The notes beneath the pieces are model-generated. The model had not been told where the DNA came from, did no database searches, and saw nothing but the letters and a program-made list of their open reading frames with translations. A program made the position numbers and the translations under genes. A stretch of DNA of 22,612 nt. Source: Planctomycetota bacterium. GTDB taxonomy: Bacteria > Planctomycetota > Brocadiia > JAJRTI01. Location of the stretch: assembly GCA_024278415.1 (NCBI GenBank), contig JAJRTI010000365.1, positions 1 to 22,612 of the forward strand, written 5' to 3'. Below, in pieces: positions 7,972 to 14,655 of the stretch. Position 1 is the stretch's first letter, and the number at the start of each line of letters is the position of its first letter.

Positions 7972-8526
7972 CTACTCGTCCAGCATCCGCGCCCGCGGCA
8001 GGGGCCACACGATCGCCATGGCGCGGCCCTCGATGCGTTCCCCGCGCAACGCGCCCCAGTAGCGGCTGTCGTAGCTGTCTTGGCTATCGTCGCCCAGCAC
8101 AAAGTAGCATCCTTCGGCCACCCGATACTTGTTGGTGGGCTTGCCGAACGCGCCGTGGTTGTAGTAGTGGATGCGGCGGAACAGCGCCGGCGCCGTGAGC
8201 GGCTTGCCGTTGATGTAAACCCGGCCGTAGCCAATGCTCACGACCTCGCCGGGCAGCCCCACCACGCGCTTGATCGCGCGCACGCCCATGTCATCCGTGA
8301 ACGCGACCAACTCGCCCCGGTGCGGCTTGCGGAATCGGTAGGCGAGCTTGCTCACGACGACTGTGTCGCCCTGGGCCTGCGTGCCCTTGAGCGTGGGGCT
8401 CATGGAGCCGCTAATCATGCGCCCGGGTTCGAGCGTGAGTTGGAGCGGCAGGCTCACGCACACGTACGCCACGCAAGTGCGTTGGAAGAAACGGAACCAC
8501 GCTGAAGCATGTGCCGGGAATTGCAT
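7972..8526 (-). CDS. lepB: Signal peptidase I
   Basis: The product is 184 aa, starting at ATG 8526 with GGAG five bases upstream. An in-frame ATG at 8571 would add 15 residues with no better site. The protein cleaves signal peptides of exported proteins at the membrane surface using a Ser/Lys dyad. The catalytic serine is Ser41 in SGSMSPTL (box B), RGELVAF is box C, Lys86 lies in AIKRVVGLPGE (box D), and GDDSQDSYDSRYWG is box E. A single weakly hydrophobic helix (about 17-30) serves as anchor. The enzyme is short, as in many Gram-positive-like or accessory SPases. It may be a general or a dedicated peptidase. Its upstream neighbours (76-aa membrane peptide and SPASM maturase, 251 bp away) make a dedicated role possible but unproven. 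Confidence 0.93.
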   Translation of the reverse strand: MQFPAHASAWFRFFQRTCVAYVCVSLPLQLTLEPGRMISGSMSPTLKGTQAQGDTVVVSKLAYRFRKPHRGELVAFTDDMGVRAIKRVVGLPGEVVSIGYGRVYINGKPLTAPALFRRIHYYNHGAFGKPTNKYRVAEGCYFVLGDDSQDSYDSRYWGALRGERIEGRAMAIVWPLPRARMLDE

Positions 8527-8634
8527 CGGTCTCCGCCCTGGCCCGCGGGGCCTGTGGATTGACGGGATCACTTATTGCCGTATTCCGCAGATTTGTGTGG
8601 AGATCGCAAGTTTGCCACACCTCTGCCAAGCTTG

Positions 8635-8711
8635 GCGGAAAGAGTGGAATGATGGAATGGCTGTGGGGCAAGCCAGGGCATTCCATTCTTCCACTATTCC
8701 ATCATTCCACC
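8635..8711. repeat. GGAA/TTCC long hairpin (copy B)
   Basis: GTGGAATGATGGAAT at 8644-8658 is perfectly inverted at 8696-8710 (15 bp). An alternative inner pairing is GGAATG (8654-8659) with CATTCC (8679-8684), around a GC-rich centre. The layout matches the element at 1890-1972. It lies between the 76-aa peptide gene and lepB, in a 251-bp gap with no other gene. Confidence 0.65.
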
Positions 8712-8777
8712 CTCACGGGCAGGCAGACGCTTTGGACGCTGCGAGAGCGGCAGAGCCTGACGAACTTAAGGAATGAT

Positions 8778-9008
8778 TCACTCCGGCGCGGCGGCCACCG
8801 CGTCCTCGACCGGCTCGAGGTTCTGAAGCTGCACGATGTCCTTGCTGAGCCGCCGGGAGGCCGGCGCGCCCGCGGTGAGACGCGGGCCGGCGATGAACAG
8901 CGCCGCCGCGAGAAAGCCGCCCACGCCGAGCGCCGCGTACGTGACGCCGCTGAAGATCTGGCTCGCAATGCTCTTCTCTTCGAAATACAACGGACCTTGG
9001 CTAAACAT
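8778..9008 (-). CDS. Small single-helix membrane protein, candidate maturase substrate
   Basis: The product is 76 aa. ATG at 9008 overlaps the stop of the radical SAM gene (ATGTTTAG, eight bases) and has GGAG eight bases upstream, so the two are translationally coupled. Residues 1-20 are polar (MFSQGPLYFEEKSIASQIFS). A Gly/Ala-rich hydrophobic helix spans about 21-40. The tail is basic then acidic (ASRRLSKDIVQLQNLEPVEDAVAAAPE). It has no Cys. An A-x-A-like site (AGAPA, about 46-50) follows the helix, so signal peptidase processing is possible. I do not recognise the family. Position suggests it is either the substrate or a membrane partner of the SPASM enzyme. The reading frame is short but its start signals are good. 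Confidence 0.72.
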   Translation of the reverse strand: MFSQGPLYFEEKSIASQIFSGVTYAALGVGGFLAAALFIAGPRLTAGAPASRRLSKDIVQLQNLEPVEDAVAAAPE

Positions 9009-10119
9009 GGCTGGGCTCCTCTCCCAAGATGACCGCCGGCGTGGCTGCTTCGCGCCGGCAACGGCGATGCAACTGCTTGGCAAACCGCTCCGCGGAGTCG
9101 ATGCACGCGCGCTCGTAGAAACAGATGAACCCGTCGGGCCGCCCCAGCTCGCCCGATCGGGCCAGATTCACGCACGCGCAATCATGCTGGCACGAACGCG
9201 CGGCTTTGCACCCGGAGCATCGCCGCGCGGCGGCGTCGGCTTCGCGCTTCTGCATCCGGAGCTTGTCTTGGTCCAGCCCGTCCCACACGTTGCCCACGCG
9301 CAGGCCGGGCCGGTCGTCGTTGTGGATCATGCGCTCACACCCGTACAGCCTGCCCGCGGCCGAGACCGCGAGCTTGCTGTGGCCGAACCCGCACGGCCAC
9401 GCGCCGGCCGGGTCCATGCTCGCGCACACTTTCTCGTCGAGGAACGAGATGGACATGTCCTCGAAGTGCTCCGCGTAGTAGCCCGCGGCCGCGAGCATTT
9501 GCTCCCGCAGCGCGCGGCGCGCGGCAAGGGGCCACCGTGGTGCGTCGTAGTCCGGGGTCACGTGCACGTCCTTGACCCCCAGGCGGCGCAGGTAGTCCAG
9601 GTTCTCCACGAGCGCGCCGGCCGTGGCCGGCGTGACCGTGAGCGCGACGCGCAGGTCGTCGAAGTAGCGCTGCGCAACGCGCAGGCCCGATAGCACCCGG
9701 TGGTGCGACGGCCTGTCGCCGGGCAGCACGCGGCATTGGTTGTGCGACGCCGGCGCGCCGTCGAGGCTGACGGCCAACTCGAACGCGTGGTCCGCAAGCC
9801 ACGCCGCGCGCTCCTCGGTCAGCAGGGTGCCGTTGGTCGTGGCCGCGAACCGCATAGGCCATCCCCTGCGCGCCGACTGCCGCTCTGCGACCTCCACGAT
9901 GCGGCGCATCATCTCGAACTGGATCAACGGCTCGCCGCCGAAGAACGCCACGACGAGTTCCGGGTGGCGAGCGCCGATCTCATGGGCCAACTCGAGCGCC
10001 CGGTGCGCGGTCCCGAAGGACATGTTCCCGCGGCCGGCCTGGCCCGCGTAGCAATACGTGCAGCGCATGTTGCAGTGGTGGGTAAGATGCAGCACCAACT
10101 CGAAGGGCCGGGTCGACAT
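9001..10119 (-). CDS. Radical SAM/SPASM peptide-modifying enzyme
   Basis: The product is 372 aa from ATG 10119. Cys16, Cys20 and Cys23 in CNMRCTYCY bind the radical SAM 4Fe-4S cluster. GGEP (61-64) and SLDG...HNQCR (118-130) are further core motifs. The C-terminus carries a textbook SPASM pattern: C243-x12-G256-x4-C261, then C301-x2-C304-x5-C310-x3-C314, then C333, expected to hold two auxiliary clusters. Such enzymes modify peptides (as in PqqE and sulfatase maturases) or proteins. An ATG at 10266, three bases after the upstream stop, would add a 49-residue Pro/Ala/Arg-rich extension with lower third-position GC. I chose 10119 because the extension has no conserved look. The gene follows the HTH regulator and overlaps the 76-aa peptide gene. 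Substrate unknown. Confidence 0.9.
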   Translation of the reverse strand: MSTRPFELVLHLTHHCNMRCTYCYAGQAGRGNMSFGTAHRALELAHEIGARHPELVVAFFGGEPLIQFEMMRRIVEVAERQSARRGWPMRFAATTNGTLLTEERAAWLADHAFELAVSLDGAPASHNQCRVLPGDRPSHHRVLSGLRVAQRYFDDLRVALTVTPATAGALVENLDYLRRLGVKDVHVTPDYDAPRWPLAARRALREQMLAAAGYYAEHFEDMSISFLDEKVCASMDPAGAWPCGFGHSKLAVSAAGRLYGCERMIHNDDRPGLRVGNVWDGLDQDKLRMQKREADAAARRCSGCKAARSCQHDCACVNLARSGELGRPDGFICFYERACIDSAERFAKQLHRRCRREAATPAVILGEEPSHV

Positions 10120-10269
10120 CGCCGGAACGCCCCGATCCGCCGCGGCGGCAGGGGCCGCTACAACGCGGGGCCGCTGGTGCCCGGTCGGAGGCGGCGCAGG
10201 GCGGCCCCCGCGCTCATGGCGCCGCGGCATCGTGGATGCAGATGAACTGAGAGGCGGCGTAGGCATGGC

Positions 10270-10665
10270 TCACTTCTCGCTCTTGAGCTTGGAGATCTTT
10301 TCGGGGTCGGTAAACAAATCCACGTGGCCGCACGCGGTGCAAGCGAGCGCGTCGGTGGACACGAGGGAGTCCGTGCTAATGAAGAAGCGCGTCTTCTCGG
10401 GCTGGAAGTAGATTCGGCCAGTGGAGCGGATACGCCCGCTCACGAACTCTTCATTGCCGCACACGGAGCACTTGCGCTTGGCCTCCTGGGCCTCGGGCTG
10501 GCTCGTGCGCTTCTGGCCCATCGCGTCGATGTGGTCCCGTCGGAACCGGGTGGAGTTGCCCATCTTGTAGAAGGTGAGCCGGCCCTCCCGCATCCAACGG
10601 TAGATGGTGGGCTTGCTGACCTTCAGGTGTTCAGCGGCCTCTTGGATTGTCAGCCAATCTGACAT
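10270..10665 (-). CDS. Excisionase-type HTH protein with C-terminal zinc ribbon
   Basis: The product is 131 aa from ATG 10665, with GAGG nine bases upstream. An in-frame TTG at 10680 is less likely. Residues about 3-50 (WLTIQEAAEHLKVSKPTIYRWMREGRL..YKMGNSTRFRRDHID) are the MerR/excisionase-family winged helix-turn-helix. Residues 66-112 contain two CxxC pairs (Cys66/69 and Cys109/112), a likely zinc ribbon. Excisionase-like HTH proteins act as small DNA-binding regulators or recombination directionality factors. No integrase is nearby, so a transcriptional role is more likely here. It is the first gene of the probable HTH-SPASM-peptide operon and has its own promoter, so it may regulate that operon. 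The HTH-plus-ribbon pairing is uncommon. Confidence 0.88.
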   Translation of the reverse strand: MSDWLTIQEAAEHLKVSKPTIYRWMREGRLTFYKMGNSTRFRRDHIDAMGQKRTSQPEAQEAKRKCSVCGNEEFVSGRIRSTGRIYFQPEKTRFFISTDSLVSTDALACTACGHVDLFTDPEKISKLKSEK

Positions 10666-10699
10666 GGCGATGGACCTCAATATGATCGCATGTGGTATC

Positions 10700-10709
10700 G
10701 ATAGCTATC
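10700..10709. promoter_or_regulatory. Palindrome in HTH operon leader, possible operator
   Basis: GATAGCTATC is a perfect 10-bp palindrome lying about 17-26 bases downstream of the predicted start of transcription and 35 bases before the HTH start codon. Its place suits a repressor site, perhaps for the HTH protein itself. This is inference from position only. Confidence 0.35.
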
Positions 10710-10732
10710 ACGCACTCTCATAGACTATCTCA

Positions 10733-10760
10733 ATTATGCGCACGAATTCCGACTTGTCAA
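10733..10760 (-). promoter_or_regulatory. Sigma-70-type promoter for HTH/SPASM operon
   Basis: On the minus strand, TTGACA (10755-10760) is a perfect -35 box. It is followed after 16 bases by CATAAT (10733-10738), a five-of-six match to the -10 box. Transcription should start near 10726, giving a leader of about 60 bases before the HTH start codon at 10665. This is the clearest promoter in the window. Confidence 0.65.
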
Positions 10761-11130
10761 GCAGTTTTCTCGAAAAAAGTGGGCCCTCGCTATTCTGTGT
10801 GGCTGAAGCGCCGATTGGGAGGCCATCCGCCGTACGGCGGATAGAAGCGTCTCTGTCTGGTGACATGGAAGGCCCCGAGCGGAACGCACTAACGTGCGTG
10901 CTACGAACGGACAAAGCAAAGGTGGACACCGGCCGTTATGCGCACTCACAAATCTTTTACATTCGTTTTGCCCCGGCTTGACCCATGCCGCCCGATCCCA
11001 GCGTATAACTGAGTGCCGCGCGAGAGATTCCTCAACACGATGTCACGCACGCACGGAAAGGAGCCAACGACGCACGCGTGGCGCGCACCTTCCCACTCGG
11101 TTACAATGTCTTACGTTAGGAGACCGTCAC

Positions 11131-12459
11131 ATGGATCGCTTCACTCACAAACGACTCGCCCCCATCGCAATTGCCGTCATCTTCCTCGCCGCGGCCCCGG
11201 CGCGGGCGGACCAGGTCAAGCTCAACGTCGCGCTCGGCCATCCGGTGCTCAAGGCGGACAAGAAGCAGACCACGTACCTCAAGGTGGGGCTCACCGGCTT
11301 CCACTTGGCCAGCGACAGCGAGCGGCCGCCGGTCAACTTGGTCATTGTGCTCGACAAGTCCGGCTCCATGCAGGGCGACAAGATCCGCAAGGCCAAAGAG
11401 GCCGCGCTCATGGTCATCGACCGGCTCAGCCGGCGCGACATCGTGTCCGTGGTCACGTACTGCGACACCGTTCAAGTGCTCGTCCCGGCCACGCGACTCA
11501 GCGACAAGTACGCGGTCAAGCAGCAGATTCGGCAGATCCAAGCCGGGGGCAGCACCGCGCTTTTCGCGGGCGTGAGCAAGGGCGCCGCCGAGGTGCGCAA
11601 GTTCCTCGAGCGCAACAAGGTCAACCGCGTCATTCTGCTCTCCGACGGCCTGGCCAACGTGGGCCCGAGTTCGCCGTACGAGTTGGGCCAACTGGGCGCG
11701 TCGGTCGCCAAGGAAGGCATCTCGGTCACCACGATCGGCTTGGGCCTCGGGTACAACGAGGACCTCATGAGCCAGCTCGCGCTCAAGAGCGACGGCAACC
11801 ACTACTTCGCGGAAAACGCCGCGGATCTGGCGCGCGTGTTCGACCGCGAGCTGGGCGACGTGTTGACCGTGGTGGCGCAGAAAGTGGTCGTGCGGATCGT
11901 GTGTGCGCCGGGCATTCGGCCGGTGCGCGGGCTGGGACGCGAGGTCGATATCACCGGCCAGACCATCACCGCCACGCTCAACCAACTCTACAGCGACCAG
12001 GAGAAGTACGTGCTGGTCGAGGTGGAAGTGCCGGCCACCGCGGCCAACCAGACGCGGCACATCGCCGACGTGAGCGTCACGTACGCGAACATGCAGACCA
12101 AGACCACGGACCGGCTCGCGAGCGCGCTCGCCGCGCGCTTTACCCGCTCGGAGGACATTGTTGTTCGGGAGACCAACAAGGATGTGGTCGTGAACGCGGT
12201 GCAGCAGATCGCGACGATCAACAACCGTAAGGCCGTGGAACTGCGCGATAAAGGCCAGATCCAGGAGGCCAAGCAAGTGCTCAAGCTTAACACCTCCTTC
12301 TTGCGCTTGAATGCCGTAAAGTTTGAGTCCGAAGCGCTCAAGGACTACGCGAACGTGCAAGAGCTAGACGCCAAAGGCCTGACCGGCCCCGGCTGGGCAA
12401 AGCGCCGCAAGGAGATGCGCGCGACCCAGAGCCAAGTCGAGCGGCAGCAGAAGCGATAA
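11131..12459 (+). CDS. Exported von Willebrand factor A domain protein
   Basis: The product is 442 aa, with ATG at 11131 and AGGAG eight bases upstream. A signal peptide (about 1-26, ending APARA) is followed by a VWA domain at about 68-245. The metal-ion-dependent adhesion site is complete: Asp75-x-Ser77-x-Ser79 in DKSGSM, Thr142 in GGSTALFAGV and Asp172 in LLSDGLANVG. After that comes a beta-rich then helical region (about 250-440) typical of the YfbK/Ca-activated chloride channel-like group. Exported VWA proteins of this type bind Mg2+ or Mn2+ and mediate protein contacts in the envelope. No MoxR ATPase is nearby. The gene is monocistronic and is followed by a hairpin. Confidence 0.9.
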   Translation: MDRFTHKRLAPIAIAVIFLAAAPARADQVKLNVALGHPVLKADKKQTTYLKVGLTGFHLASDSERPPVNLVIVLDKSGSMQGDKIRKAKEAALMVIDRLSRRDIVSVVTYCDTVQVLVPATRLSDKYAVKQQIRQIQAGGSTALFAGVSKGAAEVRKFLERNKVNRVILLSDGLANVGPSSPYELGQLGASVAKEGISVTTIGLGLGYNEDLMSQLALKSDGNHYFAENAADLARVFDRELGDVLTVVAQKVVVRIVCAPGIRPVRGLGREVDITGQTITATLNQLYSDQEKYVLVEVEVPATAANQTRHIADVSVTYANMQTKTTDRLASALAARFTRSEDIVVRETNKDVVVNAVQQIATINNRKAVELRDKGQIQEAKQVLKLNTSFLRLNAVKFESEALKDYANVQELDAKGLTGPGWAKRRKEMRATQSQVERQQKR

Positions 12460-12484
12460 GCCTCTGCGCCCAGCAAGCACCGCG

Positions 12485-12517
12485 CACGGGGACGGTCCCT
12501 TGTGGGCCGTCCCTGTG
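12485..12517 (+). terminator. Hairpin after VWA gene, possible terminator
   Basis: Bases 12485-12498 pair with 12504-12517 (14 bp with two G-T wobbles) around a five-base loop. It lies 25 bases after the VWA stop, a normal place for a terminator. No T-run follows immediately, so termination would be weak or factor-assisted, and it may simply be another repeat. Confidence 0.45.
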
Positions 12518-12575
12518 TGATTCCGCGTTTGGAGAATGCCTCTGGCGACACTGCTCTGTTCCGCCTCGAGCGAGT

Positions 12576-12607
12576 ATAATTCCGGAGTTCGCGAACTCCG
12601 GAATTAT
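12576..12607. repeat. Perfect 32-bp palindrome
   Basis: Bases 12576-12591 and 12592-12607 are exact reverse complements with no spacer (core GGAGTTCGCGAACTCC). The centre is TTCGCGAA. Such a site could bind a dimeric protein or be part of a repeat element. Confidence 0.75.
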
Positions 12608-12650
12608 CTCTGCCCAGGTGTCGCCCAAGGCGCCGCCACGCACGAAATAG

Positions 12651-12736
12651 GGGTCACGGACGTCCACGTCCGTGACCCACACCCCGTTCGTGGTGGCCGT
12701 CTCGGCCACCACGTGCGAGCCGAGACGGCTCGCACG
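12651..12736. repeat. Three tandem perfect hairpins
   Basis: Hairpin one spans 12651-12678 (12-bp stem, loop TCCA). Hairpin two spans 12689-12713 (11-bp stem, loop TCT). Hairpin three spans 12712-12736 (11-bp stem, loop AGA) and shares two bases with hairpin two. The loop-flanking cores CCGTCTCGG and CCGAGACGG are reverse complements. They end 53 bases before the histidine kinase start codon. Confidence 0.75.
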
Positions 12737-12789
12737 AACTTGGCGAAGAGCGGATGGCGAAGGCCTTCCGCTCCAGCCGTTCCGATTCC

Positions 12790-14529
12790 ATGAAACCCAA
12801 GCTCCTCGCCATCTTCGCCCTCATCGTCGTCGCGCCGCTCGCGCTGCTCGTGTGGATCGGCGTGCGGGGAGCGCGGGAGCAGCGCGGCCTCGTGCAGAAG
12901 CGGTTCGACCAACTGCTCATGAGCAGGATAGCGGACGCGAAGTCGCGCATCGACGACCTTTTGTCCAGGCGGGAGACGGAGTTGCTCCGCGCGACGGAAT
13001 CGGCCGGGCTCACCACAGCCGACCTACGCGCGCTCGTGCGGACCACGCCCGCCGCGTCGCAGGCCATGCTCTTGGACCCCGAAGGCGAGCGCCTGCATCC
13101 GCCGGCGTCAGGCCCAATCAGCAACGCGGAGCGCGAGTTCCTGCTGCGCGCGGAGCAGATCTGGCGGGACAAACACATCTTCTTTCGGCCGTCCGACGCG
13201 AGCGCGCGGATGGCATCGGACGCACAGACACAGAGCCCACCGCAGACGATCACGCAGAGCGAACAATCTCAGTCCGCGACACGGCGGAGATTCGTCCCTC
13301 GCGCCGAGACTGTGGATGGTGGACAGGGTCAGACGTTTCAGTCCGACCAGCTCGCGCAGCAGGCTGCCCCGCGATCTGCCGCGGTCTTCAAAGTGCCGAG
13401 TGTCTCGCGCAGCCACGGCTGGTACGCGTGGTATTGGGGCAACGGCGTGCAACTGCTCTTCTGGCGTCGGCTCGACTCGGGGCACGTGATCGGCATCGAA
13501 CTGAACCGCGCCCGGCTCATGGCCGACGTGATCGCCGCGGCCACGCCGGCCGAGGCGACGCTGCCCGATGGCCGCGTCCGCCTGCTCGACTCGAAGGGCG
13601 ACGTGGTGTGCCAGTGGGGCGCGTATCGGCCGGCTAAAGGAGAGAAGCCGCGGGTCGCGCTGCGGCTCGACTACCCCCTGCACTCGTGGCGGCTGGAGCA
13701 TTTCGTGTCGAGCGCCGCGTTCGACGCCGCGTTCGGCCGGCAACAGATGGCCAACATGATGGGCGGCCTCGCCGCGCTGGGCCTCGTGCTCGTGGGACTG
13801 GCGGTCTACTTCTACCGAGAGAGCAGCCGCGACCTGCGCGAGGCCGCACAGCGCGTCACGTTCGTGAACCAAGTCTCCCACGAACTCAAGACGCCGCTCA
13901 CGAACATTCGCATGTACGGCGAACTGCTCCAGGAGAACCTGCCAGACGACGACGAGCGCGCCGAGCAATACGTCGGCGTGATCTGCTCCGAAAGCCAGCG
14001 CCTGAGCCGGCTCATCGGCAACATCCTCACCTTCGCGCGCAAACAGCGCGACGCGCTCAAGCTGCGCCCGGCCCTGGGCTGCGTCGACGACGCGATCCGC
14101 AACGTGCTCGACCACTTTCGGCCGGCATTGGAGAGCAAGGGCGTTCAAGTGTCTTTCGCCCCTGGAGCGCCGGCCTTGGTCGCGTTTGACGCGGACGCAT
14201 TGGAGCAGATCCTCGGCAACTTGTTCAGCAACGTCGAGAAGTACGCGGCCAATGGCGGAGCGATGAACGTCACGAGCCGGCAGGACGGCGACCGCACGAG
14301 TATCACCGTAGCGGACCGCGGCCCGGGCATCCCCGAGGCGCAGCGCGGCGCGGTCTTCGAGCCGTTCCAGCGCCTCAGCGACGCGCTCACGGAAGGCGTG
14401 TCCGGCACTGGCATTGGCCTGTCCATCGCCCGCTACCTCGCGCGTCTGCATGGCGGCGACGTGCGGCTCGTGCCCTCGCACGCCGGCGCGTGCTTCGAAG
14501 TCGAGTTGCGGACACCAGCCGCCAGTTGA
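12790..14529 (+). CDS. Sensor histidine kinase
   Basis: The product is 579 aa from ATG 12790 (MKPKLLAIFALIVV). An in-frame ATG at 12754 would add 12 residues and cannot be excluded because neither start has a clear ribosome binding site. A transmembrane helix (about 5-24) is followed by an extracytoplasmic domain of about 295 residues and a second helix (about 324-342). The HisKA motif with phospho-acceptor His364 (QVSHELKTPL) follows almost at once, with no recognisable HAMP. The ATPase has the N-box (Asn477 and Asn481), DRGPGIP (509-515) and GTGIGLSIARYL (540-550). A Gln/Ser-rich stretch lies at about 145-195 in the sensor part. It should autophosphorylate and pass phosphate to the response regulator encoded next. 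The signal is unknown. Confidence 0.93.
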   Translation: MKPKLLAIFALIVVAPLALLVWIGVRGAREQRGLVQKRFDQLLMSRIADAKSRIDDLLSRRETELLRATESAGLTTADLRALVRTTPAASQAMLLDPEGERLHPPASGPISNAEREFLLRAEQIWRDKHIFFRPSDASARMASDAQTQSPPQTITQSEQSQSATRRRFVPRAETVDGGQGQTFQSDQLAQQAAPRSAAVFKVPSVSRSHGWYAWYWGNGVQLLFWRRLDSGHVIGIELNRARLMADVIAAATPAEATLPDGRVRLLDSKGDVVCQWGAYRPAKGEKPRVALRLDYPLHSWRLEHFVSSAAFDAAFGRQQMANMMGGLAALGLVLVGLAVYFYRESSRDLREAAQRVTFVNQVSHELKTPLTNIRMYGELLQENLPDDDERAEQYVGVICSESQRLSRLIGNILTFARKQRDALKLRPALGCVDDAIRNVLDHFRPALESKGVQVSFAPGAPALVAFDADALEQILGNLFSNVEKYAANGGAMNVTSRQDGDRTSITVADRGPGIPEAQRGAVFEPFQRLSDALTEGVSGTGIGLSIARYLARLHGGDVRLVPSHAGACFEVELRTPAAS

Positions 14530-14536
14530 CGCCCGG

Positions 14537-14623
14537 CCGTTCGTCGTGAGGCCCGTAAGGGCCTCCTCTGCATGCGTTCTTGGGCCGGACGGAGGCGATC
14601 CTCACGGGTCGCACTACAAACGG
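14537..14623. repeat. Imperfect inverted-repeat element between kinase and regulator genes
   Basis: The left arm (about 14537-14565) and right arm (about 14591-14623) are imperfect reverse complements. Each contains its own hairpin: GAGGCCC-GTAA-GGGCCTC at 14548-14565 and GCGATCC-TCAC-GGGTCGC at 14595-14612. It sits inside what would otherwise be one operon, so it may modulate the ratio of kinase to regulator. Confidence 0.55.
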
Positions 14624-14655
14624 ATTGCGTTTCTTCCCTGCCCTGAGGTCGCCCG

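Larger units (their letters stand above)
10666..11130. other. Divergent intergenic region, 465 bp
   Basis: No gene is evident. The region lies between the leftward HTH operon and the rightward VWA gene. Besides the promoter and operator-like sites listed separately, it holds the 18-bp perfect palindrome ATCCGCCGTACGGCGGAT (10825-10842) and a small hairpin CGCAC-TAAC-GTGCG (10885-10898). Confidence 0.55.
12460..12789. other. Gene-free stretch, 330 bp, packed with hairpins
   Basis: Nothing codes here. The stretch is almost entirely palindromic, holding a 14-bp-stem hairpin, a 32-bp loopless palindrome and three tandem hairpins, all listed separately. Confidence 0.6.

Noticed and set aside
10978..11009. 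Promoter for the VWA gene (TTGACC ... TATAAC)
   Set aside because: Both boxes are near consensus but the spacer is 20 bases, too long for a normal sigma-70 promoter.
11013..12360. Long overlapping open frames on both strands within the VWA gene
   Set aside because: They are Arg/His/Ala-rich shadow frames of a GC-rich gene with a clear VWA product, start and ribosome binding site.
12485..12736. CRISPR array
   Set aside because: The repeats are inverted and of unequal type, with no regular direct repeats and spacers and no cas genes.
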